From positions 1 through 5,979 of the forward strand of contig DAOTWF010000016.1 in NCBI GenBank assembly GCA_034435835.1: 5,979 nucleotides of DNA, given 5' to 3'. This DNA is from CALJTV01 sp034435835 (GTDB taxonomy: Bacteria; Chloroflexota; Dehalococcoidia; GIF9; UBA5629). Shown in pieces: positions 1-5,909 of this stretch (position 1 is the first letter of the stretch; every line of letters begins with the position of its first letter). The notes below the pieces were generated by a model. The model saw only the letters and a program-made list of their open reading frames with translations, searched no databases and was not told the origin of the DNA. Both the position numbers and the translations under genes were made by a program.

Positions 1-3
1 TTT

Positions 4-79
4 GGGCGGTTAGCTCAGCGGTTAGAGCGCTTGCTTCACACGCAAGAGGTCACTGGTTCAAATCCAGTACTGCCCACCA
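4..79 (+). tRNA. tRNA-Val (anticodon CAC)
   Basis: This is a complete cloverleaf. The 7-bp acceptor stem pairs 4-10 with 69-75 (one G-T pair), followed by discriminator A76 and an encoded CCA at 77-79. The D arm has the usual GCTCAG...GAGC pattern. The anticodon stem CTTGC/GCAAG encloses the loop TTCACAC, so the anticodon is CAC at 37-39, which reads the valine codon GUG. The T arm carries GGTTCAAATCC. The - strand transporter frame ends inside this gene, so the two overlap on opposite strands. Confidence 0.97.
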
Positions 80-863
80 TAAATCGGTTTAAGCCGTTTG
101 TTTCATTACGTCCTTCGATTGCCCAGATAAACTGCAGGTAAGTGCCACCGAGGCTCTCTGTCAGAGAGGGCGCTTCGCCTAGAATCAGCCAAGCCCAGAG
201 AGTTGCCCCTATCGGTTCACCAAGGATGGCTATGGTCACGCCGGTGGCAGATACAAAGCGAAGCGACCAATTAAGCGAAGAGTGTCCCAGTAGCTGTGGC
301 ACCAGAGCCAGCAATAGCAGCATCATATAAGTGGTGATTGAATAGCCAGAGAGGGGACAGTTAAGGGCTAGAGTTACCAGCAATAGCAGCAGCCCGGCTG
401 AGCTGTAAACGAGGCAGGTGTAGCTGATAAGCCCCAACTTTTGTCTGAGCCTCTGTCCGATGAGCAAATAGCCAGCCATTGTCAGGGCACCGAAGAGCGC
501 AAGCAAACCGCCAAATAAAGGGCTGGTGCCAATCCTCCAGTTGCCATAAGCGACGAGCGTACTACCGGCAAGGCAGATGCCAATGCCTAGAATTGTCCTG
601 CGGTGCAATGGCTCGCCGAACAGTAAGCGGGAAGCAATAGCTACAAAGACAGGGTTGATGGTGACCAGGACGACGGAAGTGGCAACTGATGTGTAGCCCA
701 GCGAGGTTGTCCACAGCCAGAAGTGGAGTGCCAGGAAGGTGCCAGAAAGGAGGCACAGGGATAGGTCCCGTTTGGTAAGGTGGCATACTGTCTGTCTGTA
801 GTGCACCCAGCCGACTGGCAACAGGAGCAAAGATGCGACGCACAATCGGTATGTAGCAATCAC
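36..863 (-). pseudogene. EamA/DMT-family transporter, damaged at both ends (probable pseudogene)
   Basis: This is an integral membrane protein of the drug/metabolite transporter superfamily; the substrate cannot be told. Hydrophobic helices run through the frame, and the two EamA-repeat signatures are visible (FGEPLHRRT near residue 83, LGEAPSLTESLGG near 228). Family members are usually about 300 residues with ten helices. Here the frame opens at GTG 863 in what is normally the segment after helix 1 (VIATYRLCVASLLLLP), so helix 1 is missing. Upstream is the maturase gene, not a lost N-terminus. The GTG shares one base with the maturase stop (TAGTG), so expression by translational coupling is possible. 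The end is also broken. From about position 134 the frame is off, and residues 262-275 are only the antisense of tRNA-Val. Restoring one G at 134/135 gives a normal tail, TYLAVYLGNRRT, with stop TAA at 106-108 and TGA at 103-105, for about 252 residues. The family is well supported; loss of function is inferred. Confidence 0.8.
81..103 (+). terminator. Possible weak terminator after tRNA-Val
   Basis: Just downstream of the tRNA, CGGT (85-88) can pair with GCCG (93-96) around a TTAA loop. The outer AAA (81-83) can pair with TTT (97-99) past one unpaired T. A T-rich tail, TTTGTTT (97-103), follows. The stem is short, so this is at best a weak Rho-independent terminator. It also lies just beyond the ancestral stop of the convergent transporter gene, so it could serve both strands. 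Confidence 0.3.
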
Positions 864-2149
864 TAGGGGCGTCGGTGCCAGCAGCAGTCCTTTGCTTTGC
901 GCCCGCTACCACAGGGGCACGGGTCATTGCGCCCGATACCCTTCCAGCGGGCTAGTTCTGTGGTACGGAGTTGAACCATTATGGTCTCTGACCGTACCCC
1001 CCTTTTCCGCAGTTCAAGGACCTGTCTAAGTGGCTTTTCGGCATGGGCGAAGAACCGGCGCAGACCGCTGCATAGGTAGTTGAGCCCGGGTTCGCCGTCA
1101 AGTGTTGTGACACACCTGTCCTTGGGACAGCCGCCGTTGCACAGGTTGAGCCACGGGCAGGAGCGGCATTGTGTGGGGAGGCGAGTCCGCTTGTCTTCAC
1201 CGAAGCGGCGCTGGATCGGCGCGTCAACCAGTTCGCCGAGAGTTGAGGTGCTTAAATCGCCGATGCGGTGCTCGGGTGTAACGAAGTGGTCACACGAGTA
1301 TACGCTGCCATCATGTTCGAGGATAAGCACTCGTCCGCAAGTCGGTGCCATCCAGCACAGGGTGGTGATACCCCCAGCCAGCACCATCAACATCTCAGCG
1401 AACAGTTGCACGTTCAGGTTTCCTAGGTCATGGTGGAGCCATTCATCAAAAACTGTGCAAAGAAAATGCCCATATGCTTCACCCGATACTGACTCCGCTG
1501 TAACCTCACCACCCGGCATTCGCCGTACAATGGGTATAAACTGGATCCATCCGGTGCCGAGGTTTCTGAGTGCCCGATACACAGCTGCAGGTTCCTGTGC
1601 CACGGCGGACGTCACCGCGCAGAGCAAGTCTGGCTGGATTCCGTGCGCTTGTAGGCGGCGGATAGCCGCGACCGCAAGTTCGTAAGTATCCTGCCCCGAG
1701 CGGTTCCTACGGTACATATCATGTAGCCACTGTGTGCCATCCACGCTGAGGCCGACGTCAAAGCCAGCTTCTGCCAGAAATGAGCACCACTCGTCATCGA
1801 GGAGGATGCCGTTGGTCTGGAGATTGTTCCAGCAAGTCCACCCTTGCGGCAAATAGCGCTTTTGGAGTTCTATGGCGGTGCGGTAGAAGTCGAGCCCTGC
1901 CAGTGTTGGTTCACCCCCGTGCCATATGAACTGGACTACGGGTCCGGGGCTCGCCTCTATGTACTGGCGGATGTATATCTCGAGTATAGCATTGGACATC
2001 CGGAATTGGTGGGGATGGGGGTAAAGGTGCTTGGTGTCCAGATAATAGCAGTAAGTACACTTCAAGTTGCACACCGGTCCCACCGGTTTTGCCATTACGA
2101 CGAATGGCTCGCTGCTTGGTGTTGTCTGTTCGGGGACTTGTAGCGGCAT
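863..2149 (-). CDS. Anaerobic sulfatase-maturating enzyme (radical SAM/SPASM) with C-terminal SEC-C motif
   Basis: This enzyme oxidises the active-site Cys or Ser of a sulfatase to formylglycine in the cytoplasm, using S-adenosylmethionine and iron-sulfur clusters, without oxygen. The radical SAM triad CxxxCxxC is C27, C31 and C34, followed by GGEP at 78-81, QTNG at 111-114 and LSVDG at 134-138. The SPASM cysteines are C265, C271, C286, C328, C331, C337, C341 and C360. Their spacing nearly matches the characterised Clostridium perfringens enzyme as I recall it. D287 directly after C286 matches that enzyme's catalytic Asp. A SEC-C metal-binding motif closes the protein (CPCGSG at 411-416, CC at 422-423). 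At 428 residues it is slightly longer than the usual 370-400 because of that tail. The start at 2149 lies 14 bases after the hydrolase stop and has no clear Shine-Dalgarno site, so it may be coupled. M19 is an alternative start and would give the family's usual MAKPVGPVCNL opening. No sulfatase gene is in the window. Confidence 0.93.
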   Translation of the reverse strand: MPLQVPEQTTPSSEPFVVMAKPVGPVCNLKCTYCYYLDTKHLYPHPHQFRMSNAILEIYIRQYIEASPGPVVQFIWHGGEPTLAGLDFYRTAIELQKRYLPQGWTCWNNLQTNGILLDDEWCSFLAEAGFDVGLSVDGTQWLHDMYRRNRSGQDTYELAVAAIRRLQAHGIQPDLLCAVTSAVAQEPAAVYRALRNLGTGWIQFIPIVRRMPGGEVTAESVSGEAYGHFLCTVFDEWLHHDLGNLNVQLFAEMLMVLAGGITTLCWMAPTCGRVLILEHDGSVYSCDHFVTPEHRIGDLSTSTLGELVDAPIQRRFGEDKRTRLPTQCRSCPWLNLCNGGCPKDRCVTTLDGEPGLNYLCSGLRRFFAHAEKPLRQVLELRKRGVRSETIMVQLRTTELARWKGIGRNDPCPCGSGRKAKDCCWHRRP

Positions 2150-2163
2150 GTGCTTATTAAAGT

Positions 2164-2931
2164 TTAATCCCGCAGATGCTCCTCAAAAAACTCAAAGACT
2201 TTGTTCCATGCATCCATCGCCTGCTTGGGTCGGTAATACTCCGTATGGTAGTACCAGAAACCGTGTCCTGCCCCATCGTAGCGGTAGAACTTGTATTTCT
2301 TCCCGCACCTCTTGAGTTCTGCTTCGAGATGGTTCACCTGTTCGGGCGTAGGGAAGCGGTCATCATTCCCGAAAATGCCAAGAAGTGGGCATCCCAGTCT
2401 CTCGGTATAGTCAACGGGGGCCACCGGCTGGGCGGGTGTCAATTCCTCCTTTGCGGCTACTACACGACCACCCCAGCAGTCAACTGCGGCATCGAGACCC
2501 TGAACTAAACATGCAGCCAGGAATGCATGGCGCCCACCTGAGCATGTGCCTATCACTCCCACTTTGCCATTGGAGTAAGGAAGGGATCTCAAGAATTTCA
2601 CGGCACCTTCACAGTCTCCCATCACACTGCTGTCAGGAGCACCGCCAGCGGCACGAACCTTGGTGGATACCTCCTCGGGTGTTCCATGTCCGAAACGGCA
2701 GAAAATGTCGGGGCAGACAGCAAGGTATCCGTGCTGCGAGAACCTGCGTGATGTCTCGCGGTAGAACTCGTCCCACCCAGGCATGTGAGGAATCAAAATT
2801 ACTCCGGGGAAAGGTCCTTTGCCGAGCGGTCGGGAGAAATAGGCATGTATGAGGTCACTATTGTAACCTGTGATGGAGATGGTCTCTGCCAGCATTCCCT
2901 CGTACTCGTCAGTCCTGAGCTGGTTCCACAT
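2164..2931 (-). CDS. Dienelactone hydrolase family alpha/beta hydrolase
   Basis: This is a 255-residue cytoplasmic alpha/beta hydrolase, the usual length for the family. The nucleophile elbow is GTCSGG, with C130 as a cysteine nucleophile as in true dienelactone hydrolases rather than a serine. The acid is most likely D191 in FGNDDRF, which aligns with FGxxDxF of the Pseudomonas enzyme. The base is H223 in GAGHGFW. The early strand reads VILIPHMPGW and does not show the Glu that arms the cysteine in the classical enzyme, so the substrate may differ from dienelactone. There is no signal peptide or membrane segment. It has its own Shine-Dalgarno site and is followed after 14 bases by the maturase, so these genes are probably co-transcribed. 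The family is well supported; the true substrate is unknown. Confidence 0.9.
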   Translation of the reverse strand: MWNQLRTDEYEGMLAETISITGYNSDLIHAYFSRPLGKGPFPGVILIPHMPGWDEFYRETSRRFSQHGYLAVCPDIFCRFGHGTPEEVSTKVRAAGGAPDSSVMGDCEGAVKFLRSLPYSNGKVGVIGTCSGGRHAFLAACLVQGLDAAVDCWGGRVVAAKEELTPAQPVAPVDYTERLGCPLLGIFGNDDRFPTPEQVNHLEAELKRCGKKYKFYRYDGAGHGFWYYHTEYYRPKQAMDAWNKVFEFFEEHLRD

Positions 2932-2937
2932 ACCTTC

Positions 2938-2944
2938 CCTCCTT
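2938..2944 (-). promoter_or_regulatory. Shine-Dalgarno site of the dienelactone hydrolase gene
   Basis: AAGGAGG on the - strand lies 6 bases before the ATG at 2931. It supports that start and independent translation of this gene. Confidence 0.75.
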
Positions 2945-3035
2945 TATTTACAGTCTCAAAGAACCACTTGGTAGACGCTCATTCCGCATCCGGTACGGCA
3001 TTGATGTAAGACAACGCCTGAAATCGGTGAAGGGC

Positions 3036-3074
3036 AGAAGTCCGCCTCTCTGCTTGCTGAGGCGATGGACTTCT
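3036..3074. repeat. Strong intergenic hairpin (13-bp interrupted inverted repeat)
   Basis: AGAAGTC (3036-3042) pairs with GACTTCT (3068-3074), and CGCCTC (3043-3048) pairs with GAGGCG (3059-3064). The loop is 10 bases and there is one 3-base bulge (ATG, 3065-3067). It sits in the 180-base gap between the esterase stop and the hydrolase start. No run of T follows on either strand, so it is not a standard terminator. It could be a Rho-linked or processing hairpin, a leader structure for the downstream operon, or a small dispersed repeat. Confidence 0.6.
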
Positions 3075-3097
3075 CTGGCTGTCCTCTAATTTACCCG

Positions 3098-3111
3098 GAA
3101 CCTCACGGTTC
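3098..3111 (-). terminator. Small hairpin directly after the esterase stop codon
   Basis: GAACC and GGTTC form a perfect 5-bp stem with a 4-base loop, immediately after the esterase TAA at 3112-3114. The position suits a terminator or a 3' end stabiliser. The stem is short and no T tract follows, so termination is uncertain. Confidence 0.3.
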
Positions 3112-4653
3112 TTATATTATCCCGTCCCACAACCTGCGTTCTTCTCCAAAGGGATCGTTTTCCTCCCTACTTTTAATGTTGAATAACATTGTGGCACGAT
3201 CCTTTTTGTCATACATGGGCCATCTGGGCAAGTCCTTGTGGGTAGGGTCACCGTTTCTGGCGAAAGCAGTCCAAGCACCGCTCATTGCTGCCGCCAGCTT
3301 GAAACGCTCGGGACTGTTTCCCACGAACAGGACGGAAGGGTCATTCACGTAGTTAAAGACGAACGGTAACTCAAAAGAGTGTGCTGACTTCAGTCGTCCC
3401 TGTGCTACCTCGCTCTCCCAGGTAAACAGGTACATGTAGACCGGTGCGGAGCCACCGTCTATTTTTCGTTCAGCTAACCTTATTGAAGCAACACGCATAC
3501 GGTCGCTGCCGATTGCTGCCAGGATATCGTGTGGTGTGGCGCCGGGACGGGTGCGCTTGTACCCTGCTATCAGTTCGTCAGCCTTTTCCACGGCAACCTT
3601 GTCGCTTAACCGTTGAGAAAGTGCCGCGATTACTCGTTCCCGCATTTGTTCCTCATTGTATTTGCCGAATAGAGGATCGCGCATCATCATGAATAGCCAT
3701 TCATCCTTGTTTGTTCCTATAATGAGAGGTATGTTCGCCGCTGTTGGCGCTGCCACCGGGTCGAATGGGTGTGCTGGAATTACCTTGCCATCAAGCACCG
3801 GTGCCATATCACCGCCAGCCCTTTCCTCGTCCTGGGGGAGCGACATCCATGCCAGATAGATAACGTAAGGTTTCATTTCATGGAGCCAGTGCACTCTTTG
3901 GGGGGTCACGTGTACGAAATCCAGAAATTGTTTGGCGCGGCGGGTGGCTTCTTCAGAGGTCTTTACCCGCAATGCGGGTCCTGCTTGTACGATAGCGCGA
4001 TGGAACAATCCCTTTGCTGCTGGCATTGCCATGAGTATGGACACTTTGGCACCACCGCCGGACTGTCCGAAAATGGTCACGTTGTTCGGGTCACCACCGA
4101 ATTCAGCGATGTTATCCCGTACCCATTTCAGTGCTTCGACTAGGTCAAGCATGCCGTTGTTTCCCGATGTAGCGTACTGTTCACCAAGTATCTCCTTGAG
4201 GTGTAGGTAGCCGAAGATGCCGAGGCGGTGGTTTACTGAAACAACAACGACATCGTAAGTCTTTGCCAGCGAAGCACCATTGTAGAATGGTGCATGGTTT
4301 GCGGACTCGGTACGGAAGCCACCACCGTGAATCCAGACCATCACGGGGCGTTTGCCATTGTCTTTCAGCCCCTTTGTCCATACGTTGAGAACCAGGCAGT
4401 CTTCGCTCATAGCCTCGACGCCGGTGGCGCCCCAGAAGCCCATCCTGGTGACGCCCTCTGGGGGTTGCCAGCAGGAAGGACCATATTCAGTGGCCTCTCT
4501 TACTCCTGCCCATGGTTTCGGCGGCTGTGGTGGCATAAAGCGGTTTTTCCCGGCTGTTGACGCCCCGTAATGAATGCCCTTGAAAATATGAAGACCATCT
4601 TCGGTAATACCCTGAACCTTGCCGTAGACGGTTTCGACGATAGGACCAGCCAT
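3112..4653 (-). CDS. Type-B carboxylesterase (alpha/beta hydrolase, COesterase family)
   Basis: This is a 513-residue serine esterase that would hydrolyse carboxylic esters. The length is normal for the family. The type-B signature SEDCLVLNVW is at 83-92 and the oxyanion-hole motif HGGGF at 109-113. The nucleophile is S198 in FGQSGGG, where the common form is GESAGG. The acid is E318 in GTNKDEW and the base H425 in SAHSFELPFVF. The triad is therefore complete. There is no signal peptide, so a cytoplasmic location is likely, although many relatives are exported. The start at 4653 has AGGAGGT 10 bases upstream and a sigma70-type promoter beyond that. The gene is separated from the hydrolase operon by 180 bases and is probably its own transcript, possibly with read-through. 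The physiological substrate cannot be told from sequence. Confidence 0.94.
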   Translation of the reverse strand: MAGPIVETVYGKVQGITEDGLHIFKGIHYGASTAGKNRFMPPQPPKPWAGVREATEYGPSCWQPPEGVTRMGFWGATGVEAMSEDCLVLNVWTKGLKDNGKRPVMVWIHGGGFRTESANHAPFYNGASLAKTYDVVVVSVNHRLGIFGYLHLKEILGEQYATSGNNGMLDLVEALKWVRDNIAEFGGDPNNVTIFGQSGGGAKVSILMAMPAAKGLFHRAIVQAGPALRVKTSEEATRRAKQFLDFVHVTPQRVHWLHEMKPYVIYLAWMSLPQDEERAGGDMAPVLDGKVIPAHPFDPVAAPTAANIPLIIGTNKDEWLFMMMRDPLFGKYNEEQMRERVIAALSQRLSDKVAVEKADELIAGYKRTRPGATPHDILAAIGSDRMRVASIRLAERKIDGGSAPVYMYLFTWESEVAQGRLKSAHSFELPFVFNYVNDPSVLFVGNSPERFKLAAAMSGAWTAFARNGDPTHKDLPRWPMYDKKDRATMLFNIKSREENDPFGEERRLWDGII

Positions 4654-4663
4654 GCGTATAAGT

Positions 4664-4670
4664 ACCTCCT
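4664..4670 (-). promoter_or_regulatory. Shine-Dalgarno site of the carboxylesterase gene
   Basis: AGGAGGT on the - strand lies 10 bases before the ATG at 4653 and fixes that start. Confidence 0.8.
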
Positions 4671-4697
4671 CTGTGTTTTCCGTTGAACGGTGCGCCT

Positions 4698-4727
4698 ATT
4701 ACAACACAGCGTGAAAAAGGTTGTCAA
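4698..4727 (-). promoter_or_regulatory. Sigma70-type promoter for the carboxylesterase gene
   Basis: On the - strand a perfect -35 box TTGACA (4727-4722) is followed after 18 bases by a -10 box TGTAAT (4703-4698), five of six bases matching consensus. Transcription would begin near 4691 and leave a leader of about 38 bases before the ATG. No operator-like repeat is evident over it. Confidence 0.7.
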
Positions 4728-4807
4728 GGACACCACCCATGCCGGAGTGAGAAGTTTACGTTCTTTTTTGAGAAGATTAGGCGGAGACGCACCGGGGGTA
4801 ACCGTGG

Positions 4808-4816
4808 GGGAATTGA
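4808..4816 (+). repeat. Left target-site duplication of the IS relic (GGGAATTGA)
   Basis: This 9-bp sequence recurs exactly at 5700-5708. The two copies directly border the ends of the terminal inverted repeats, as expected for a target duplication made on insertion. Confidence 0.8.
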
Positions 4817-4872
4817 GTAGCGTTCTTTTATTCAGGCTTTTCTAAAAGGGTAAGAATTGGGGCTCACCTACC
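4817..4872 (+). repeat. Left terminal inverted repeat of the IS relic
   Basis: The core TTTATTCAGGCTTTTCT (4827-4843) matches the reverse complement of 5671-5687 at 16 of 17 bases. The outer ten bases match the other end with two single-base gaps and two mismatches. A further inner block, GGCTCACCTACC (4861-4872), resembles the reverse complement of 5650-5660. Confidence 0.8.
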
Positions 4873-4907
4873 TCGTGGTAGACTGCATAGTCTGAGCAAC
4901 AAACCAT

Positions 4908-4915
4908 AAGGAGGT
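4908..4915 (+). promoter_or_regulatory. Shine-Dalgarno site of the transposase gene
   Basis: AAGGAGGT ends 9 bases before the ATG at 4925 and marks the original transposase start. Confidence 0.65.
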
Positions 4916-4924
4916 AAGCCCTAA

Positions 4925-5625
4925 ATGACATTAGCACAGGGAATTTTAGACTGCGACAATCAGAAGGAAGTGATAGAACTAGTAGGTTCCCAAGCCAGAG
5001 CTGCCTTAATGAACTTTAAAAGGAATTTAATTGAGGAAATTTTACGGGACCTAGTAACCGGGTATCATGGCGACGAATGGCTAAAGACAAAGGAGGATAA
5101 GCCAACCCCCTTGGGTTCGCCCCGTCTGTGGACCCAGAGCAGGTAACCGGGTTAAGTGTAATGGGCATTATCGGCGCTATCTGATAGTGAAAGAGGGAGT
5201 TATCGAGATTAGAGTTCCTCAGCTTGAGTGCCTCATTTGTTCGAAAAGTGTGCCCTTAAATGTCATCTTCCTTCCCAAACGAAGGAGGTGCTGCATAGAG
5301 CTTGACCGCAAGATGGCCGACTTTATCTTCCAGCGGCTAGTCATAGACCGGTAAAAGCCGTGTCGGATAGGGCTATGGAAGGGGCTGTGGTCTTATGAGC
5401 TTATGACGGGGCTTTCAGAAGATGGCGAAGAAAACCTCGTCTTCGGGGTTGGGTGAGACTTTATAACCAAGAACGACGTCACCTAATAAAAGAATAGCGG
5501 CGGCGTACCCGGCTATGGATAGCTTCAAATCGTTTAAAGGTGCTGCTAATTTCTTAAGGATATGGCTGGTTAAAGAAAATGCCAGGATGGCAAAAGAGGA
5601 CTGGCTTACAGTTGTGATAAACTAA
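4925..5625 (+). pseudogene. Transposase pseudogene, frameshifted and internally deleted
   Basis: The remnant reads through several frames. The N-terminal piece starts at 4925 (MTLAQGILDCDNQKEVIELV) and keeps frame to about 5108. An extra C in the run at 5106-5110 then shifts the frame. The next piece (5118-5351) gives RPVCG, NGHYRRYLIVKEG, EIRVPQLECLIC and ADFIFQRL, which is a zinc-ribbon-like N-terminal domain. One expected Cys (before PVCG) is now Arg. A third piece (5351-5489) reads VKAVSDRAMEGAVVL, then a stop, then RLYNQERRHLI. The last piece (about 5485-5625) reads YPAMDSFKSFKGAANFL and KENARMAKEDW, which looks like the C-terminal tail of mutator/IS256-type transposases. Together they give about 230 residues against the usual 380-420, so most of the DDE catalytic core is gone. 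The element cannot encode a working enzyme. That it is a transposase is well supported; the exact family is less sure. Confidence 0.75.
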
Positions 5626-5649
5626 CAAAGGCTAGTAGAAAAAGCCCCG

Positions 5650-5699
5650 GGTAGGTAGCCAGTTATCTAAAGAAAATCCTGAATAAACGATACACTATC
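5650..5699 (-). repeat. Right terminal inverted repeat of the IS relic
   Basis: AGAAAATCCTGAATAAA at 5671-5687 is the inverted partner of 4827-4843 with one mismatch. The outer end, read on the - strand as GATAGTGTATCG, stops exactly at the second target duplication. The inner block 5650-5660 extends the similarity. Confidence 0.8.
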
Positions 5700-5708
5700 G
5701 GGAATTGA
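5700..5708 (+). repeat. Right target-site duplication of the IS relic (GGGAATTGA)
   Basis: This is an exact copy of 4808-4816. The bases on either side differ between the copies, so the repeat is 9 bp and no longer. Confidence 0.8.
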
Positions 5709-5819
5709 CCCTGAGTAACCTTTGTGCTATCTTTCTTTTTAAGAGGAAAGCAGGCGGTTCTGTTTTCCCAGTGCATTTTAAAACCAGAAGTTAGTAGCTT
5801 GGTCCAGGATACTGCGTAT
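5709..5819. other. Intergenic spacer before tRNA-Leu
   Basis: This AT-leaning spacer must hold the promoter of the tRNA-Leu/tRNA-Arg pair if they are not read through from further upstream. I see only a weak -10-like GATACT at about 5808-5813 with no convincing -35 box, and no open reading frame worth reporting. Confidence 0.35.
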
Positions 5820-5905
5820 GCCGAAGTGGCGGAATGGCAGACGCGCTACGTTCAGGGCGTAGTGTCCGTAAGGACATGTGGGTTCAACTCCCACCTTCGG
5901 CACCA
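5820..5905 (+). tRNA. tRNA-Leu (anticodon CAG)
   Basis: The acceptor stem GCCGAAG/CTTCGGC is perfect, with discriminator A5902 and encoded CCA at 5903-5905. The anticodon stem CTACG/CGTAG holds loop TTCAGGG, so the anticodon is CAG (5853-5855), reading CUG. A long variable arm (TGTCC-GTAA-GGACA) is typical of leucine tRNAs. The T arm GTGGG/CCCAC carries TTCAACT. The gene is followed by tRNA-Arg after only four bases, so the two are probably one transcript. Confidence 0.97.
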
Positions 5906-5909
5906 CCGT

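Larger units (their letters stand above)
4817..5699 (+). mobile_element. Degenerate insertion sequence with internal deletion (IS256/mutator-like)
   Basis: The element is 883 bp, bounded by 9-bp direct repeats and by imperfect inverted repeats. It contains a broken transposase gene on the + strand. A 9-bp duplication and ends starting G(A)TAGYGT fit IS256-type elements, but the family call is an inference. Intact IS256-type elements are about 1.3-1.5 kb, so roughly 0.4-0.6 kb of the catalytic region appears to be lost. The element lies between the esterase promoter and tRNA-Leu and does not cut any recognised gene. Confidence 0.8.

Noticed and set aside
562..927. A 121-codon - strand frame overlapping the transporter and the maturase end
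   Set aside because: It is an alternative frame of the transporter and lacks membrane helices or family motifs. The EamA frame explains the same bases better.
1080..1685. A 201-codon open frame on the + strand opposite the maturase
   Set aside because: It is antisense to a well-supported gene, has a composition of Ser, Arg and Pro typical of shadow frames, and shows no recognisable motif.
3769..4143. A 124-codon + strand frame opposite the esterase
   Set aside because: It lies wholly antisense to the esterase, whose motifs are complete, and has no ribosome binding site of note.
4728..4807. Possible small gene or regulator between the esterase promoter and the IS relic
   Set aside because: It is an 80-base stretch with no convincing start, ribosome binding site or structure.
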